From assembly GCF_016907845.1 (NCBI RefSeq), contig NZ_JAFBCS010000001.1:620001-684000 (forward strand): a stretch of DNA of 64,000 bases, read 5' to 3'. The stretch's first letter is position 1. Each line of letters begins with the position of its first letter. Under the pieces are notes generated by a model. The model did no database searches. It saw only the letters and a program-made list of their open reading frames with translations, and was not told where the DNA came from. Source of the DNA: Arcanobacterium pluranimalium. Its GTDB lineage: Bacteria > Actinomycetota > Actinomycetes > Actinomycetales > Actinomycetaceae. Positions 51,924 through 60,359 of the stretch are shown here, one piece after another. The translations under genes and the position numbers were made by a program.

Positions 51924-53099
51924 ATGGGTATAAACACAACCAGCGCGTCCGGCGGCGGACCACTCACTGCTTCCCAGATAACGTCCGCCCTGCTCGGTGC
52001 GGCAGTCGGTGATGCCTTTGGCGTTCCGTTCGAGTTTCTAAACGCGGATCAAGTCGCCCAACACCCACTCGACGCCATGTATGCTGCGAGTGACGTTGAT
52101 TCAGCCAATTCTCGGCCGAGCCGTGCGATACCTGCTGGCGCCTGGAGTGACGACACTTCCATGGCCGTCGCCACAATGGAATCGATTATTTCCCACCAAG
52201 GCCGCCTCGACCTCACCGATGTCATGCATCAATTCTTAGCCTGGTGGGAGGAAAGAAAATACTGCTCCATCGAGCGCCCATTCGGATTGGGAATGACGGT
52301 GATGATGGCACTCGGTCGCTTCCAGGGAGGCACGCCCGCCCTTGAATCCGGTGCAACCCGTGTGCGCGACAACGGCAACGGCGCCCTCATGCGCATTTTC
52401 CCGATCCCTCTTCACCTAGCAGCCGGTGGGCATGCATCTGCCGGTGGCTACGAGGCAAGCTGTGGGCACACAGCAACAGGTGAACATGTGCCAACGAGCG
52501 TGCGCACCGAAGTCACCGCGTCCAACCCCTCTCGCGAACAAATCCATTCCCATGAACCGCCTCATTCCCGCGAACACAGATGGAACGTCGTCTCCCAAGC
52601 TTCGCAAATTACGCACGGACACGCGATCTCCCAACTCTCGTGCATAATATTCTGCGAATTTCTCTGGGGACTACTCGCTGGTCTTGACGTCACACGGGCA
52701 TATCAGCACGCCGTCGCCCTCCCATACAGCGACTGGCGCCCAGACGATCCACAATGGCAGGAGGCGCTCGCGGCACATTCAAAAATCTTCAGTCCCGAGT
52801 TTGTTTCGCTCACTCCTGCGGACTTCACGGCGTCGGCGTACGTGGTCGATACCCTCGAAATCGCGTTATACTCGCTGTTGCATACGACGTTGTACCCCGA
52901 AGCGATCCGCACCGCCGTCCGCTTCGGTGGCGACACCGATACTTACGCGGCGATCGTGGGCGCGGCCGCGGGCATTGCGTATGGCACCGAATCGATTCCA
53001 CGCAAATGGCTTGACGCCGTCAAACGCCGTCCCTACCTAGAAGACCTGGCGAAGCGCTTTGCCGCTGCGGAAGGATTCGGAACTTCCACTTTCGTTTGA
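51924..53099 (+). CDS. ADP-ribosylglycohydrolase family protein
   Basis: A 391-residue ARH/DraG-fold hydrolase that would remove ADP-ribose from modified proteins or other targets. The core starts ITSALLGAAVGDAFGVPFEFL, the first metal-binding block is GAWSDDTSMAVA near residue 72, and the second is GGDTDTYAAIVGAAAGIAYG near 333. Between ~170 and 225 an inserted His/Ser-rich stretch (HASAGGYEASCGHTATGEH onward) interrupts the family pattern before THGHAISQLSC. Placed among abortive-infection genes it may reverse or counter ADP-ribosylation, but it may also be a housekeeping gene. Confidence 0.85.
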   Translation: MGINTTSASGGGPLTASQITSALLGAAVGDAFGVPFEFLNADQVAQHPLDAMYAASDVDSANSRPSRAIPAGAWSDDTSMAVATMESIISHQGRLDLTDVMHQFLAWWEERKYCSIERPFGLGMTVMMALGRFQGGTPALESGATRVRDNGNGALMRIFPIPLHLAAGGHASAGGYEASCGHTATGEHVPTSVRTEVTASNPSREQIHSHEPPHSREHRWNVVSQASQITHGHAISQLSCIIFCEFLWGLLAGLDVTRAYQHAVALPYSDWRPDDPQWQEALAAHSKIFSPEFVSLTPADFTASAYVVDTLEIALYSLLHTTLYPEAIRTAVRFGGDTDTYAAIVGAAAGIAYGTESIPRKWLDAVKRRPYLEDLAKRFAAAEGFGTSTFV

Positions 53100-53135
53100 A
53101 TATCGCTCGATTCCTTGTTAAATTGATGGTAATAG

Positions 53136-53202
53136 TTCAGCCCGCCTCATCTCCGTTTCGGGGTAGAGAGTGGGCTGGATCTCTACTTATTAGCAAAAGT
53201 AG
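53136..53202 (+). ncRNA. Candidate structured RNA upstream of the first Abi_2 gene
   Basis: Two hairpins lie back to back ahead of the Abi_2 ATG at 53209. The first has arms TTCAGCCC (53136-53143) and GGGCTGGA (53172-53179), with inner CTCC/GGGG pairing. The second has CTACTT (53183-53188) with AAGTAG (53197-53202). No ribosome site is left free before the ATG. Some AbiF-type Abi_2 loci carry an upstream structured non-coding RNA, so this may be one; a plain leader structure is the alternative. Confidence 0.4.
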
Positions 53203-53208
53203 TGCACA

Positions 53209-54165
53209 ATGAAAACACTCAAACCTGTAACTACCATTCCTGAACAGATCAGTATTCTTCGGGAACGTGGAATGGATGTTGACCCACAACTTGCCCAACA
53301 GTGGTTGTCTCACGTCGGTTATTACCGCCTTAGCGCGTACTGGTATCCAGCTCGTCAAATAACAAAGAACAATGAACGTTCCGACCAATTTGTTCCCGAA
53401 ACTTCTTTTGCCGATGTCGTTGCGCTTTACGAAGCAGATCGAAAGCTACGTACCCTGATATATGACGGTATCGAGCGGATTGAGATTGCGTGTCGCTCGC
53501 ACGTAACGAACCTGATCTGTATTAATAATTCTTTAGATCCTCTCGCGTATACAAATTCCGAAATATTCCGCCCAAATTTCGATTACCTTGACTGGATTGA
53601 AACTGCCTACCGACGTTTAAATCGGGCACGCAAACGAAGCGAGTCTGTGAAACACTATCTGGGAGAATATAGTGGACAGTTTCCCTTATGGGTAATCGCA
53701 GAAACGATGGATTTCTCAGATATCTCAAAGTTATACGCGGGTCTCAAAAGCACAGATCAACGAGAGATCGCCGAGCATTGGGGCATTCGGATAGACCTAA
53801 ATAAACTTAGCAATAATCAACAATCGAAAGTTAAGAAATCACACCCTCTGGCGAGTTGGCTTGAACAAATAACAATCATTCGAAATACATGTGCTCATCA
53901 TGGGCGCGTGTGGAACAGGTCTTTCGTTCCCGCAAGTACCACTGCGATGCTAACCAACGAATCGCTTGCTCTTTTACCTAATTCTCAAAGTGAGAGAGTC
54001 TTTGGAGCGTTAGTGTTTATGGCATATTTGCTTCAGACTATTTCTCCGGGAACCACTTGGCCCGAAAAAGCAATTTCTTTACTTGTAGAGTGTTTTCTCC
54101 CTAATCCTTTCGTAACTCTGGAAGCAATGGGAATCCCGGAAGAGTGGAACCGGTTGACCTTATAG
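53209..54165 (+). CDS. Abi_2 family abortive infection protein (AbiD/AbiF, HEPN)
   Basis: A 318-residue Abi_2 protein. The N-terminal segment AQQWLSHVGYYRLSAYWYPAR and helix LYEADRKLRTLIYDGIERIEIACRSHVTN are typical. The HEPN ribonuclease motif RNTCAH (R225-H230) sits in IIRNTCAHHGRVWNR, the family's strongest signature. These proteins act as toxins that shut down growth when a phage infects, probably by RNA cleavage. The leader is highly structured and the start has no clear ribosome site. It is followed by a GIY-YIG gene and a second, diverged Abi_2. Confidence 0.88.
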   Translation: MKTLKPVTTIPEQISILRERGMDVDPQLAQQWLSHVGYYRLSAYWYPARQITKNNERSDQFVPETSFADVVALYEADRKLRTLIYDGIERIEIACRSHVTNLICINNSLDPLAYTNSEIFRPNFDYLDWIETAYRRLNRARKRSESVKHYLGEYSGQFPLWVIAETMDFSDISKLYAGLKSTDQREIAEHWGIRIDLNKLSNNQQSKVKKSHPLASWLEQITIIRNTCAHHGRVWNRSFVPASTTAMLTNESLALLPNSQSERVFGALVFMAYLLQTISPGTTWPEKAISLLVECFLPNPFVTLEAMGIPEEWNRLTL

Positions 54166-54229
54166 ATACCGGAAGGATGCCAGGTATGAGATGGAGTGGG
54201 CGATTGCAATGGGTATAGGGAAAACGAGA

Positions 54230-55339
54230 ATGCTCACATTCCAACGTTTCGTTCTGCCTAGCAGCCCGAGTGATTTCTTAACCCGAGACAGTCGTAAACT
54301 GGCAGTCAATCACCGCTTTGCGCCGATTTTTCGTGAGCACGCAAGCGGTATCTATGTGCTCGAGTTTGCTGATGGAACACAGTATGTAGGACAAGCACTC
54401 AATCTTGGACGACGATTCGCGCAGCACGTTCATGGCGGCAAACACCATCTTCCTTGGAAAGATATTGTCGCTGTCCAGATTCTCGACCTTCCCGCAGACG
54501 AACTGAATTTCTACGAACAAACAACGATTCAGGAGCTCAAATCCGCAGGAATAAAGCTCAGAAACAAAACTTACAACTTCGCGTTTACTGGGCCAAGTGT
54601 ATTTGACGGCGTCATGGCACCCATCGACCAGTCGCATTGGGCAACTGGCCAGGCTGAATATCGCATTGACCCTATCGTACGCGCCATGCAACGAATCGAA
54701 ACCGCGTCGTCGTCGAAACTTTCGCAAGTGAAGAAAATAGATCGGTTGATCGAGGTGTACCACGAAGATCGGCAGCTCAGTCTTTATGAAGGACTCCTCC
54801 ATGATATCGCCGCTTACCTTGTGCACGTCATCCCCAATACCGTTGAGCTTGAGACGATCTACTGGTCGATCACCGATATGCCCTCAACTTCCGGTGGTCG
54901 GTACTACACGCTGAACGTCGGTAAGCTTGAAGTCCTTTACACGCCCCGTCAAGAGGACGTGTATTTGTTTGTCGACGACGGCAGCGGGCGAGACGATGGT
55001 GACGACGATTGCTACGTGACGCCGTCAACATGCATTAACTTTCCGCCCAATTCAATCATCTTGAAGAATGGCAGAGGTCTGTATAAGAAATTTGAACATG
55101 CGCTAGAAGAGATTCCATATGATTATTACACTGCAAATTATGCTTTGACCTCCGCAGACGTGCTCATTATTCCGGCTGGCTGTGCGAATATGGTGCTTGA
55201 AAACCCGATTTTCCGAGAGCCACTTCGGCAGTTCGTTATTGATCTGATGCGCGACGGGCAAGTGTCCATGTTTCGGAGATTTCACTCCTCGATCTTGGCA
55301 AAAGAGGCCTATGCACAAGCAGTTGACCAGTATCGTTAA
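54230..55339 (+). CDS. GIY-YIG nuclease family protein between two Abi_2 genes
   Basis: About 369 residues from ATG 54230; ATG at 54191 and 54209 are alternatives. The GIY-YIG core is near the N-terminus: SGIYVLEFADGTQYVGQALNLGRRFAQHV, with the two aromatic motifs and the catalytic arginine, and a downstream glutamate in LNFYEQTTIQELKSAG. The rest (~140-369) has no recognised domain but is well folded in composition. GIY-YIG enzymes cut DNA, and in defence islands act as restriction nucleases. It follows the first Abi_2 by ~65 bases; cotranscription is likely. Confidence 0.75.
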   Translation: MLTFQRFVLPSSPSDFLTRDSRKLAVNHRFAPIFREHASGIYVLEFADGTQYVGQALNLGRRFAQHVHGGKHHLPWKDIVAVQILDLPADELNFYEQTTIQELKSAGIKLRNKTYNFAFTGPSVFDGVMAPIDQSHWATGQAEYRIDPIVRAMQRIETASSSKLSQVKKIDRLIEVYHEDRQLSLYEGLLHDIAAYLVHVIPNTVELETIYWSITDMPSTSGGRYYTLNVGKLEVLYTPRQEDVYLFVDDGSGRDDGDDDCYVTPSTCINFPPNSIILKNGRGLYKKFEHALEEIPYDYYTANYALTSADVLIIPAGCANMVLENPIFREPLRQFVIDLMRDGQVSMFRRFHSSILAKEAYAQAVDQYR

Positions 55340-55442
55340 CAAGCTGATGACGACGACATGACGATCTGCGTTTTTCGCTTCGATTGTTGTTATATAGGTT
55401 TATTGGTCAGTGAGATTCCCGAACCAGTAGAACAGGTAGGGG

Positions 55443-55580
55443 AGTGCTTTAGCTATGGAGTAGCTATCACTTCTTGAAAATGATTGAGTCTTATGCCGGA
55501 AGTGGCTAGGATGTGGAGCATAAATACCGAACCCGCTATCTAGTATCGGCTGTGTGCCAGCGCTAGATATGGTTCGGTTT
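55443..55580 (+). ncRNA. Candidate structured non-coding RNA with terminator, upstream of the second Abi_2 gene
   Basis: Three consecutive hairpins. First, AGTG/CACT outside TAGCTA/TAGCTA (55443-55471). Second, TTATGC (55492-55497) with GCATAA (55518-55523). Third, CCGAACC (55527-55533) with GGTTCGG (55571-55577), containing TATCTAG (55537-55543) with CTAGATA (55563-55569) and an inner GGC/GCC. The last is followed by TTTT, like an intrinsic terminator. The Abi_2 ATG with its own GAGGTG site lies 36 bases on. A discrete small RNA ending before the gene fits the AbiF-with-ncRNA arrangement. Confidence 0.5.
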
Positions 55581-55612
55581 TCCATATCTTTCATCTGAAA
55601 TCGAGGTGTCCA

Positions 55613-56620
55613 ATGGGAAAAATTCCATACGATAAACCTCATCGTTATTATGACCAACAGCTTTCTCTTATGGAAAGTCGAGGGCTTCTGGTCAATAATC
55701 GAAAGGAAGCCATCCAAGCCCTTAAAGGTATTGGGTATTATCGGTTTTCTGCATACACATACGTGTTCAGAAAACATGATCCAACCACGTCGGAACTTTC
55801 TATTGGTCGACGTCTCGATGAATTTGTTGACGGATCTTGCTTTAGTGACGCACTCTTGTTATATCGATTCGATGAAAAGCTTCGGTCAAAAATATTTGAA
55901 GGACTCCTCGCTCTTGAAATCGGACTTCGTGTTCGGATCGGCTATCAATTAGGGAAGACGAATCCGTGGGCGCATCTTAATGTTGAGTTTCTTGATGACC
56001 ACCGGGCGAATGAGGTCATCCAAAGAAGCGACGACAAATGTGAGAAAACGAAGTTTGACTTATGGAAGGAAACTTGTGAGAAATCAATTTCCGATGCAAG
56101 ACATGAGGATTTTGTAAAGCATTTTAACCACAGATACTTGGATCCACTTCCAATTTGGGTAGTCACTGAAGTACTCAGTTTTGGTGCCTTGGTAAGGCTA
56201 TTTGAACTTTTAAGACGTAACGACGCTCAGAAAATTGCCAAGGAGTTCGCAATCCCCAATTCACGTCTACTATGGAAATATCTCCATCCGTTAACAGTAT
56301 TGCGCAATCATTGTGCTCATGGTGGAAGAATTTGGAATCGCAAAACTGTATTTGCTCCGCCCATTGTCAAGGATGCAGGTCAAATTCCCGATACGTTGCT
56401 ACATCTCAAATCGGTTTCCAATGAGCGGCTCTATTTTTTGTGTGCCTTGATTGTACACTGCGTAACTGTTGTGGATCCAGCTACGAACTGGCCAAGATCG
56501 TTCGCTACGCTCGTTAAAAAGGCAAAACTGCCAAGCTCAATTGATGTCCTCGCCGCGATGGGATTCCCGCCAAATTGGGATCAAGAAGCTTTGTGGAAGT
56601 ACGACCCCCAAAAGAGTTAG
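55613..56620 (+). CDS. Second Abi_2 family abortive infection protein (AbiD/AbiF, HEPN)
   Basis: A 335-residue Abi_2 protein. Its N-terminus has IGYYRFSAYTYVFR, the helix LLYRFDEKLRSKIFEGLLALEIGLRVRI, and the HEPN motif RNHCAH (R231-H236) in VLRNHCAHGGRIWNR. It is clearly diverged from the first copy; this one seems closer to AbiF by length and by the DPLPIWVVTEVLSFG block. A structured RNA candidate with its own terminator sits directly upstream. The likely role is RNA cleavage and growth arrest upon phage infection, held in check by the RNA or another partner; the last point is inference. Confidence 0.88.
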   Translation: MGKIPYDKPHRYYDQQLSLMESRGLLVNNRKEAIQALKGIGYYRFSAYTYVFRKHDPTTSELSIGRRLDEFVDGSCFSDALLLYRFDEKLRSKIFEGLLALEIGLRVRIGYQLGKTNPWAHLNVEFLDDHRANEVIQRSDDKCEKTKFDLWKETCEKSISDARHEDFVKHFNHRYLDPLPIWVVTEVLSFGALVRLFELLRRNDAQKIAKEFAIPNSRLLWKYLHPLTVLRNHCAHGGRIWNRKTVFAPPIVKDAGQIPDTLLHLKSVSNERLYFLCALIVHCVTVVDPATNWPRSFATLVKKAKLPSSIDVLAAMGFPPNWDQEALWKYDPQKS

Positions 56621-56829
56621 TTTGGAAGTGCCGAGAGCGCATCATCTCCGCAATCGTTGTGGAGGACGCCGTCGTCGAAACGGAGTAGGAGCGCGCGTAA
56701 TTAACTCCCAAACCCTGCCTAGGGTGTAAATTGCTTACGACGCACCTACCCGCCCATGGCCAAATTCACCTCTGCTGCCAGCTCCGCCTCAACGAACACC
56801 CCAACTCGCCCACGCCACAACTTTTCAAC

Positions 56830-57966
56830 CTACGCCCCCAGCTCCGACTCATAGAGCCTTGCCAAGTGTAGCCCCAAATATCCCACTTCTTCGCGGGACA
56901 GTTCATCCCCCAGGGCTTTCCCGATAAGCTCGGCTACCTGCTGCGCGGTAGTGGCAGCGCCAGGGGTAGAACGCTGCACGGCGTCGTAAACATCCACGCC
57001 ATGCGGGGTGCGACTGTGCCGCACCGTCCGCACAATCAAATACCGCAAATGCGTCACAAAACGCGAAGCATTCACCGACTCCTGATCAATCTTCACGTCC
57101 CATTTCTCCTCAAGCAGCGCAAACACGTCCTTTATGACGCTGGTCATCGCAACTGTTTTCAGCAAATTCCCGTTCGCCCACCGGAAATTCACATAATGCA
57201 GCGCAAACGCCACCCACTCGTCTTCTTGGAACCGCACACCCAGTTCAGTTTCTGCCAGCCTCTGCGCTTCTTTTCCTAAGCCCGCTTCGCTCGGAAACAG
57301 CGCCATGACCTCCCATTTCAGAGCAAAATCTACGGTTATGCCCTGCTCTGCTCGCCGCACGGCGGCCGCCAAGTGATCCAAGAGCGCCATAAACAATATT
57401 TGTTTGCCGGGGCGGGATGCGTCCGCGCCAGTATTTCCCGACGACGACGCCGCAGCACCGCGCGCTGCACCTCGCGTCCTTTCTGACGACGCCGCAGCAC
57501 CTCCCGACGCCGCCGCCGCCCGAGTCTCAGCCGCAGCCTCAGTCGCACCTCGCGCCCCAGCTCGCGCCGCACCCGATGCCACCACACCTGCAGCCCCAGC
57601 CGAACCAACAACGCCCGTACCAGCACCGACGCCGCTGCCACCCGCCGCCGGACCATCCACAACCGGACCATCAGCCGCTGCACCTCGCGCCGTACCACCC
57701 ACACCCTCCGGCGTCGCCAACTCCACCATCCGACGCGTGACCTCAACCTGCTCAAGCGTGGCCTCGCTCAACAATCCGGCCACCTGCGCGGCTTTGTGAA
57801 GCGAGTCGGGCACAAAAGTGCGCGCCCCTCGGGAGTCGATCAAATCCCCAGCCTTGCGCTGAAAACCGATTCCCCTCCCGAGGAGCACCACTTGATCGCC
57901 TTCACGTTCGGCCAGCACCACATTGTTGTTATAAATGCGCACAATCCGAACGTACATGGAACTCAC
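56830..57966 (-). CDS. LicT/BglG-type transcriptional antiterminator with split PRD1
   Basis: A 378-residue antiterminator. The N-terminal CAT RNA-binding domain fills ~1-58 (VRIVRIYNNNVVLAEREGDQVVLLGRGIGFQRKAGD). PRD1 begins at ~60 but is interrupted at ~88-186 by an Ala/Gly/Ser-rich low-complexity insert, then resumes (FMALLDHLAAAVRRAEQG, ALHYVNFRW). PRD2 follows with FVTHLRYLIVRTVRH and VGYLGLHLARL. The four regulatory histidines are present. It should bind a RAT site in nascent mRNA and prevent termination when phosphorylated by the PTS appropriately. Usual length is ~280; the extra ~95 residues are the insert. Overlaps EIIA (ATGA). Confidence 0.85.
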   Translation of the reverse strand: MSSMYVRIVRIYNNNVVLAEREGDQVVLLGRGIGFQRKAGDLIDSRGARTFVPDSLHKAAQVAGLLSEATLEQVEVTRRMVELATPEGVGGTARGAAADGPVVDGPAAGGSGVGAGTGVVGSAGAAGVVASGAARAGARGATEAAAETRAAAASGGAAASSERTRGAARGAAASSSGNTGADASRPGKQILFMALLDHLAAAVRRAEQGITVDFALKWEVMALFPSEAGLGKEAQRLAETELGVRFQEDEWVAFALHYVNFRWANGNLLKTVAMTSVIKDVFALLEEKWDVKIDQESVNASRFVTHLRYLIVRTVRHSRTPHGVDVYDAVQRSTPGAATTAQQVAELIGKALGDELSREEVGYLGLHLARLYESELGA

Positions 57967-58448
57967 GCCCCCAACGCACGCAAAATTGCCACAGGCTCAC
58001 CGGGCTTGGCGGCCAGGTTGAGCTGTGCGATTTCAAATTTTGCTTTCGACGTGTTCACTACAGGCGATACCATTGACGGTACTTTTTGAGCGACGTTGTC
58101 CGCCACCCGCACCACTGGATCGCCGGCCTCAACGACGTCGCCCATCTGCGCAAGCGCTTCGAAACCTTCGCCTTTGAGCGCAACGGTGTCGATGCCGATG
58201 TGAACTAAAATTTCAGCTCCCTCGGGGGAACGCACTCCGAATGCGTGCAGGGTCGGTGCGAGCATCGTTATTTCGCCCGCGATTGGTGAAGCAAAGACGC
58301 ATCCTGTGGGCGCCACAGCGAAGCCTTTACCCAGGATTTCACCAGCGAACACCGGATCGGGAACCTCAGAAAGCTCGAGCAAATCCCCAGGTACGGGCGC
58401 GAAAACCTCGACCTCCGCCGTCTTTTTCATCCAATCAAACAGTCCCAC
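57963..58448 (-). CDS. PTS glucose-type EIIA component
   Basis: A 161-residue Crr-like EIIA domain. The phosphorylated histidine is in EILVHIGIDTVALKGEGF near residue 90, and the second histidine in APTLHAFGV near 75. It accepts phosphate from HPr and passes it to the EIIB domain encoded upstream. The gene is single-domain, between ptsG-like EIIBC (12-base gap) and the antiterminator (4-base overlap), forming a three-gene sugar uptake and control operon. Confidence 0.88.
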   Translation of the reverse strand: MGLFDWMKKTAEVEVFAPVPGDLLELSEVPDPVFAGEILGKGFAVAPTGCVFASPIAGEITMLAPTLHAFGVRSPEGAEILVHIGIDTVALKGEGFEALAQMGDVVEAGDPVVRVADNVAQKVPSMVSPVVNTSKAKFEIAQLNLAAKPGEPVAILRALGA

Positions 58449-58459
58449 GTTCTAGCCTT

Positions 58460-60046
58460 TCAGTCGTCGATACCCAGCGATTCGTTAATCACGTTCTTGT
58501 ACAATATCGCCTTTGCACCATACACCGCTTGCACGCCGCCCCGGACCTCGAACACGTCCGCCGCGCCAAGTCGTTTGAGCTCGGCTTTGTCTACCTTCGA
58601 GCCATCTTTAACGGCAACGCGCAGTCGGGTGATGCATGCGTCCACGTCCTCGAGGTTTTCCGGGCCGCCAAGCGCCTTGACGATCATCTCGGATTCGGCT
58701 TTGAGCTGGGCGTTCTTGTCGTTTGCGCCACCTGTTGCGGCCTCCGCTGCACTTCCAGCACCTGCAACACCTTCAGTTGCGTCGATGGCTGTTGGGTCGG
58801 ACGACGCCGGTGCCTCAGCGTCGTCGAAACGGCCAGGAGTAGGCACGTTGAAACGGGTGATCAGGAATCGGAACACCACGTAGTACAGGCCAAACCATAG
58901 CAAACCGACTGGAATCACGTAAAGCCAGTGGGTCTTAGATTCGCCTTGGAGCACGCCGAACAGGAGGAAGTCGATCACGCCGCCCGAGAAAGTGTTTCCG
59001 ATCGAAATGTTCAAGATATCAGCGATAAAGAACGATACGCCGTCGAGGAAAGCGTGAATGACGTACAACCACGGTGCCACGAAGAGGAACATGAACTCAA
59101 TCGGTTCGGTGATGCCGGTGATGAACGAGGTGAGCGCTACCGAAGCGAACAGACCGGTGTACTTCGCGCGGCGATCCTTAGGGAGCACATGCCACATCGC
59201 CAAGCAGGCGCCGGGGAGACCGAACATCATGGTAGCGAAACGACCAGCGAAAAAGCGAGTTCCTTCGGTGAACAAACCCACGTGGCTTGGGTCGGCGAGT
59301 TGGGCGAAGAAGATCTTCTGAGCACCTTCGATGGTCTGACCAGCAACAACTTCGGTTCCGCCGAGTGGTGTGTACCAGAACATCGGATAAATCATGTGGT
59401 GCAAACCTACCGCACCCGAGAGGCGCATGAGGAAGCCGTAGAAGAATGTGCCGATCGCACCCCAGCCAGCGATTGCCTCACCGGCGGAAACCATAGCGCT
59501 CTGGATTGGTGGCCAGATCAGGAAGAACATGCATCCCACGAGCATACCTGCCAGAGTAGACGCGATTGGCACGAAGCGTGAGCCGCCGAAGAATCCAAGG
59601 AACGGCGGGAGCTGAATATTGTGGTAGCGATTGTGAAGCCAGACGGCGATGGCACCGATTGCGAGCGAGCCTACGACGCCGGTGTCGATTTTTCCTTCGG
59701 GGTCGCGAAGAAGCATCAGGGCGTTCATCGTCCCTACCATCACCAAGTATCCGGCGATACCGGCAAGTGCGGCGGTGCCCTTGTCTCGCTTGGCCAGGCC
59801 AATACACAGACCGATCGAGAGTAGGAGAGCGAGGTTCGCAAAGATCGTGTTACCGGCGGCGCTCATGACTGAGAAAATCGCCTGCAAAAATGCGTTATCG
59901 AGCACCGGGTATGCCTTGACGGTGTTGGCATTAGACAGCGCTCCACCGATACCGAGCAGCAAACCAGCTGCTGGAAGAATAGCAATCGGCAACATGAACG
60001 ACTTGCCGAGTTTTTGAAGAGTTTTGAACATTTTTCCGCTTTTCAC
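58460..60046 (-). CDS. ptsG: PTS glucose/N-acetylglucosamine-type EIIBC permease
   Basis: A 528-residue permease. The EIIC membrane domain (~1-400) has about ten helices and the signature GITEPIEFMFLFVAPWLYV. A Ser/Ala-rich linker with many acidic residues follows (~405-445). The C-terminal EIIB domain carries the phosphocysteine in DVDACITRLRVAVKD and ends GGVQAVYGAKAILYKN. It imports and phosphorylates a hexose, glucose or GlcNAc by family. Leader RNA of ~280 bases with a RAT-like element precedes it. Substrate is not settled by the sequence; glucose is the default for this subfamily. Confidence 0.85.
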   Translation of the reverse strand: MKSGKMFKTLQKLGKSFMLPIAILPAAGLLLGIGGALSNANTVKAYPVLDNAFLQAIFSVMSAAGNTIFANLALLLSIGLCIGLAKRDKGTAALAGIAGYLVMVGTMNALMLLRDPEGKIDTGVVGSLAIGAIAVWLHNRYHNIQLPPFLGFFGGSRFVPIASTLAGMLVGCMFFLIWPPIQSAMVSAGEAIAGWGAIGTFFYGFLMRLSGAVGLHHMIYPMFWYTPLGGTEVVAGQTIEGAQKIFFAQLADPSHVGLFTEGTRFFAGRFATMMFGLPGACLAMWHVLPKDRRAKYTGLFASVALTSFITGITEPIEFMFLFVAPWLYVIHAFLDGVSFFIADILNISIGNTFSGGVIDFLLFGVLQGESKTHWLYVIPVGLLWFGLYYVVFRFLITRFNVPTPGRFDDAEAPASSDPTAIDATEGVAGAGSAAEAATGGANDKNAQLKAESEMIVKALGGPENLEDVDACITRLRVAVKDGSKVDKAELKRLGAADVFEVRGGVQAVYGAKAILYKNVINESLGIDD

Positions 60047-60241
60047 TCAACGTCGCGACGATGCAACGTATTACGTGGACATGCGGCGCTGCTCGCCGTC
60101 GTCGTCAGTAATGCAACTCGGAATGATGATGGCGGTAGTGAGAGTGAGAATCTGCCACTGGCAAATCTTCGAGTCGCCAAATCAGAGAGGAACGAGCGGA
60201 AAACAGGAGACGAAAGCGCACAACACCCATGCGTGGACACT

Positions 60242-60282
60242 GAGACCCGTGCGTGAACAGCAGGAATTCACGTGGGAATCTC
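60242..60282 (-). terminator. Leader terminator hairpin of ptsG
   Basis: On the leftward transcript GAGA, CCC and CGTGAA pair with TTCACG, GGG and TCTC around a 9-base loop, with small internal loops. It begins eight bases past the RAT-like element. The likely role is premature termination that LicT-type antiterminators overcome. No long U-run follows. Confidence 0.55.
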
Positions 60283-60290
60283 GGGTGATC

Positions 60291-60314
60291 AGGTCTTGCC
60301 TTTCGTCACAATCC
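60291..60314 (-). promoter_or_regulatory. RAT-like ribonucleic antiterminator site of ptsG
   Basis: Read leftward, it begins GGATTGTGACG and ends AGGCAAGACCT. The ends match LicT/SacT-class RAT sites (GGATTGT ... AGGCAAAACC), although the central part is about five bases shorter than usual. It starts close to the predicted transcript start and lies directly ahead of a terminator-like hairpin. The gene of a LicT-type protein is in the same operon. Confidence 0.6.
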
Positions 60315-60330
60315 TGAAACTCGTGAGTCA

Positions 60331-60359
60331 AGAGTAACACGCAGGTTTGTAAACGGCAA
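60331..60359 (-). promoter_or_regulatory. Predicted ptsG promoter
   Basis: Leftward TTGCCG (60354-60359) and TACTCT (60331-60336) with a 17-base spacer. A start site near 60325 would place the RAT-like element within the first ~35 nucleotides of the mRNA. Confidence 0.5.

Noticed and set aside
57404-57799. Long frames opposite the antiterminator rich in Ala/Pro or His/Gln
   Set aside because: They are shadows of the Ala/Gly-rich insert in the PRD gene, caused by GC-rich codon repetition.
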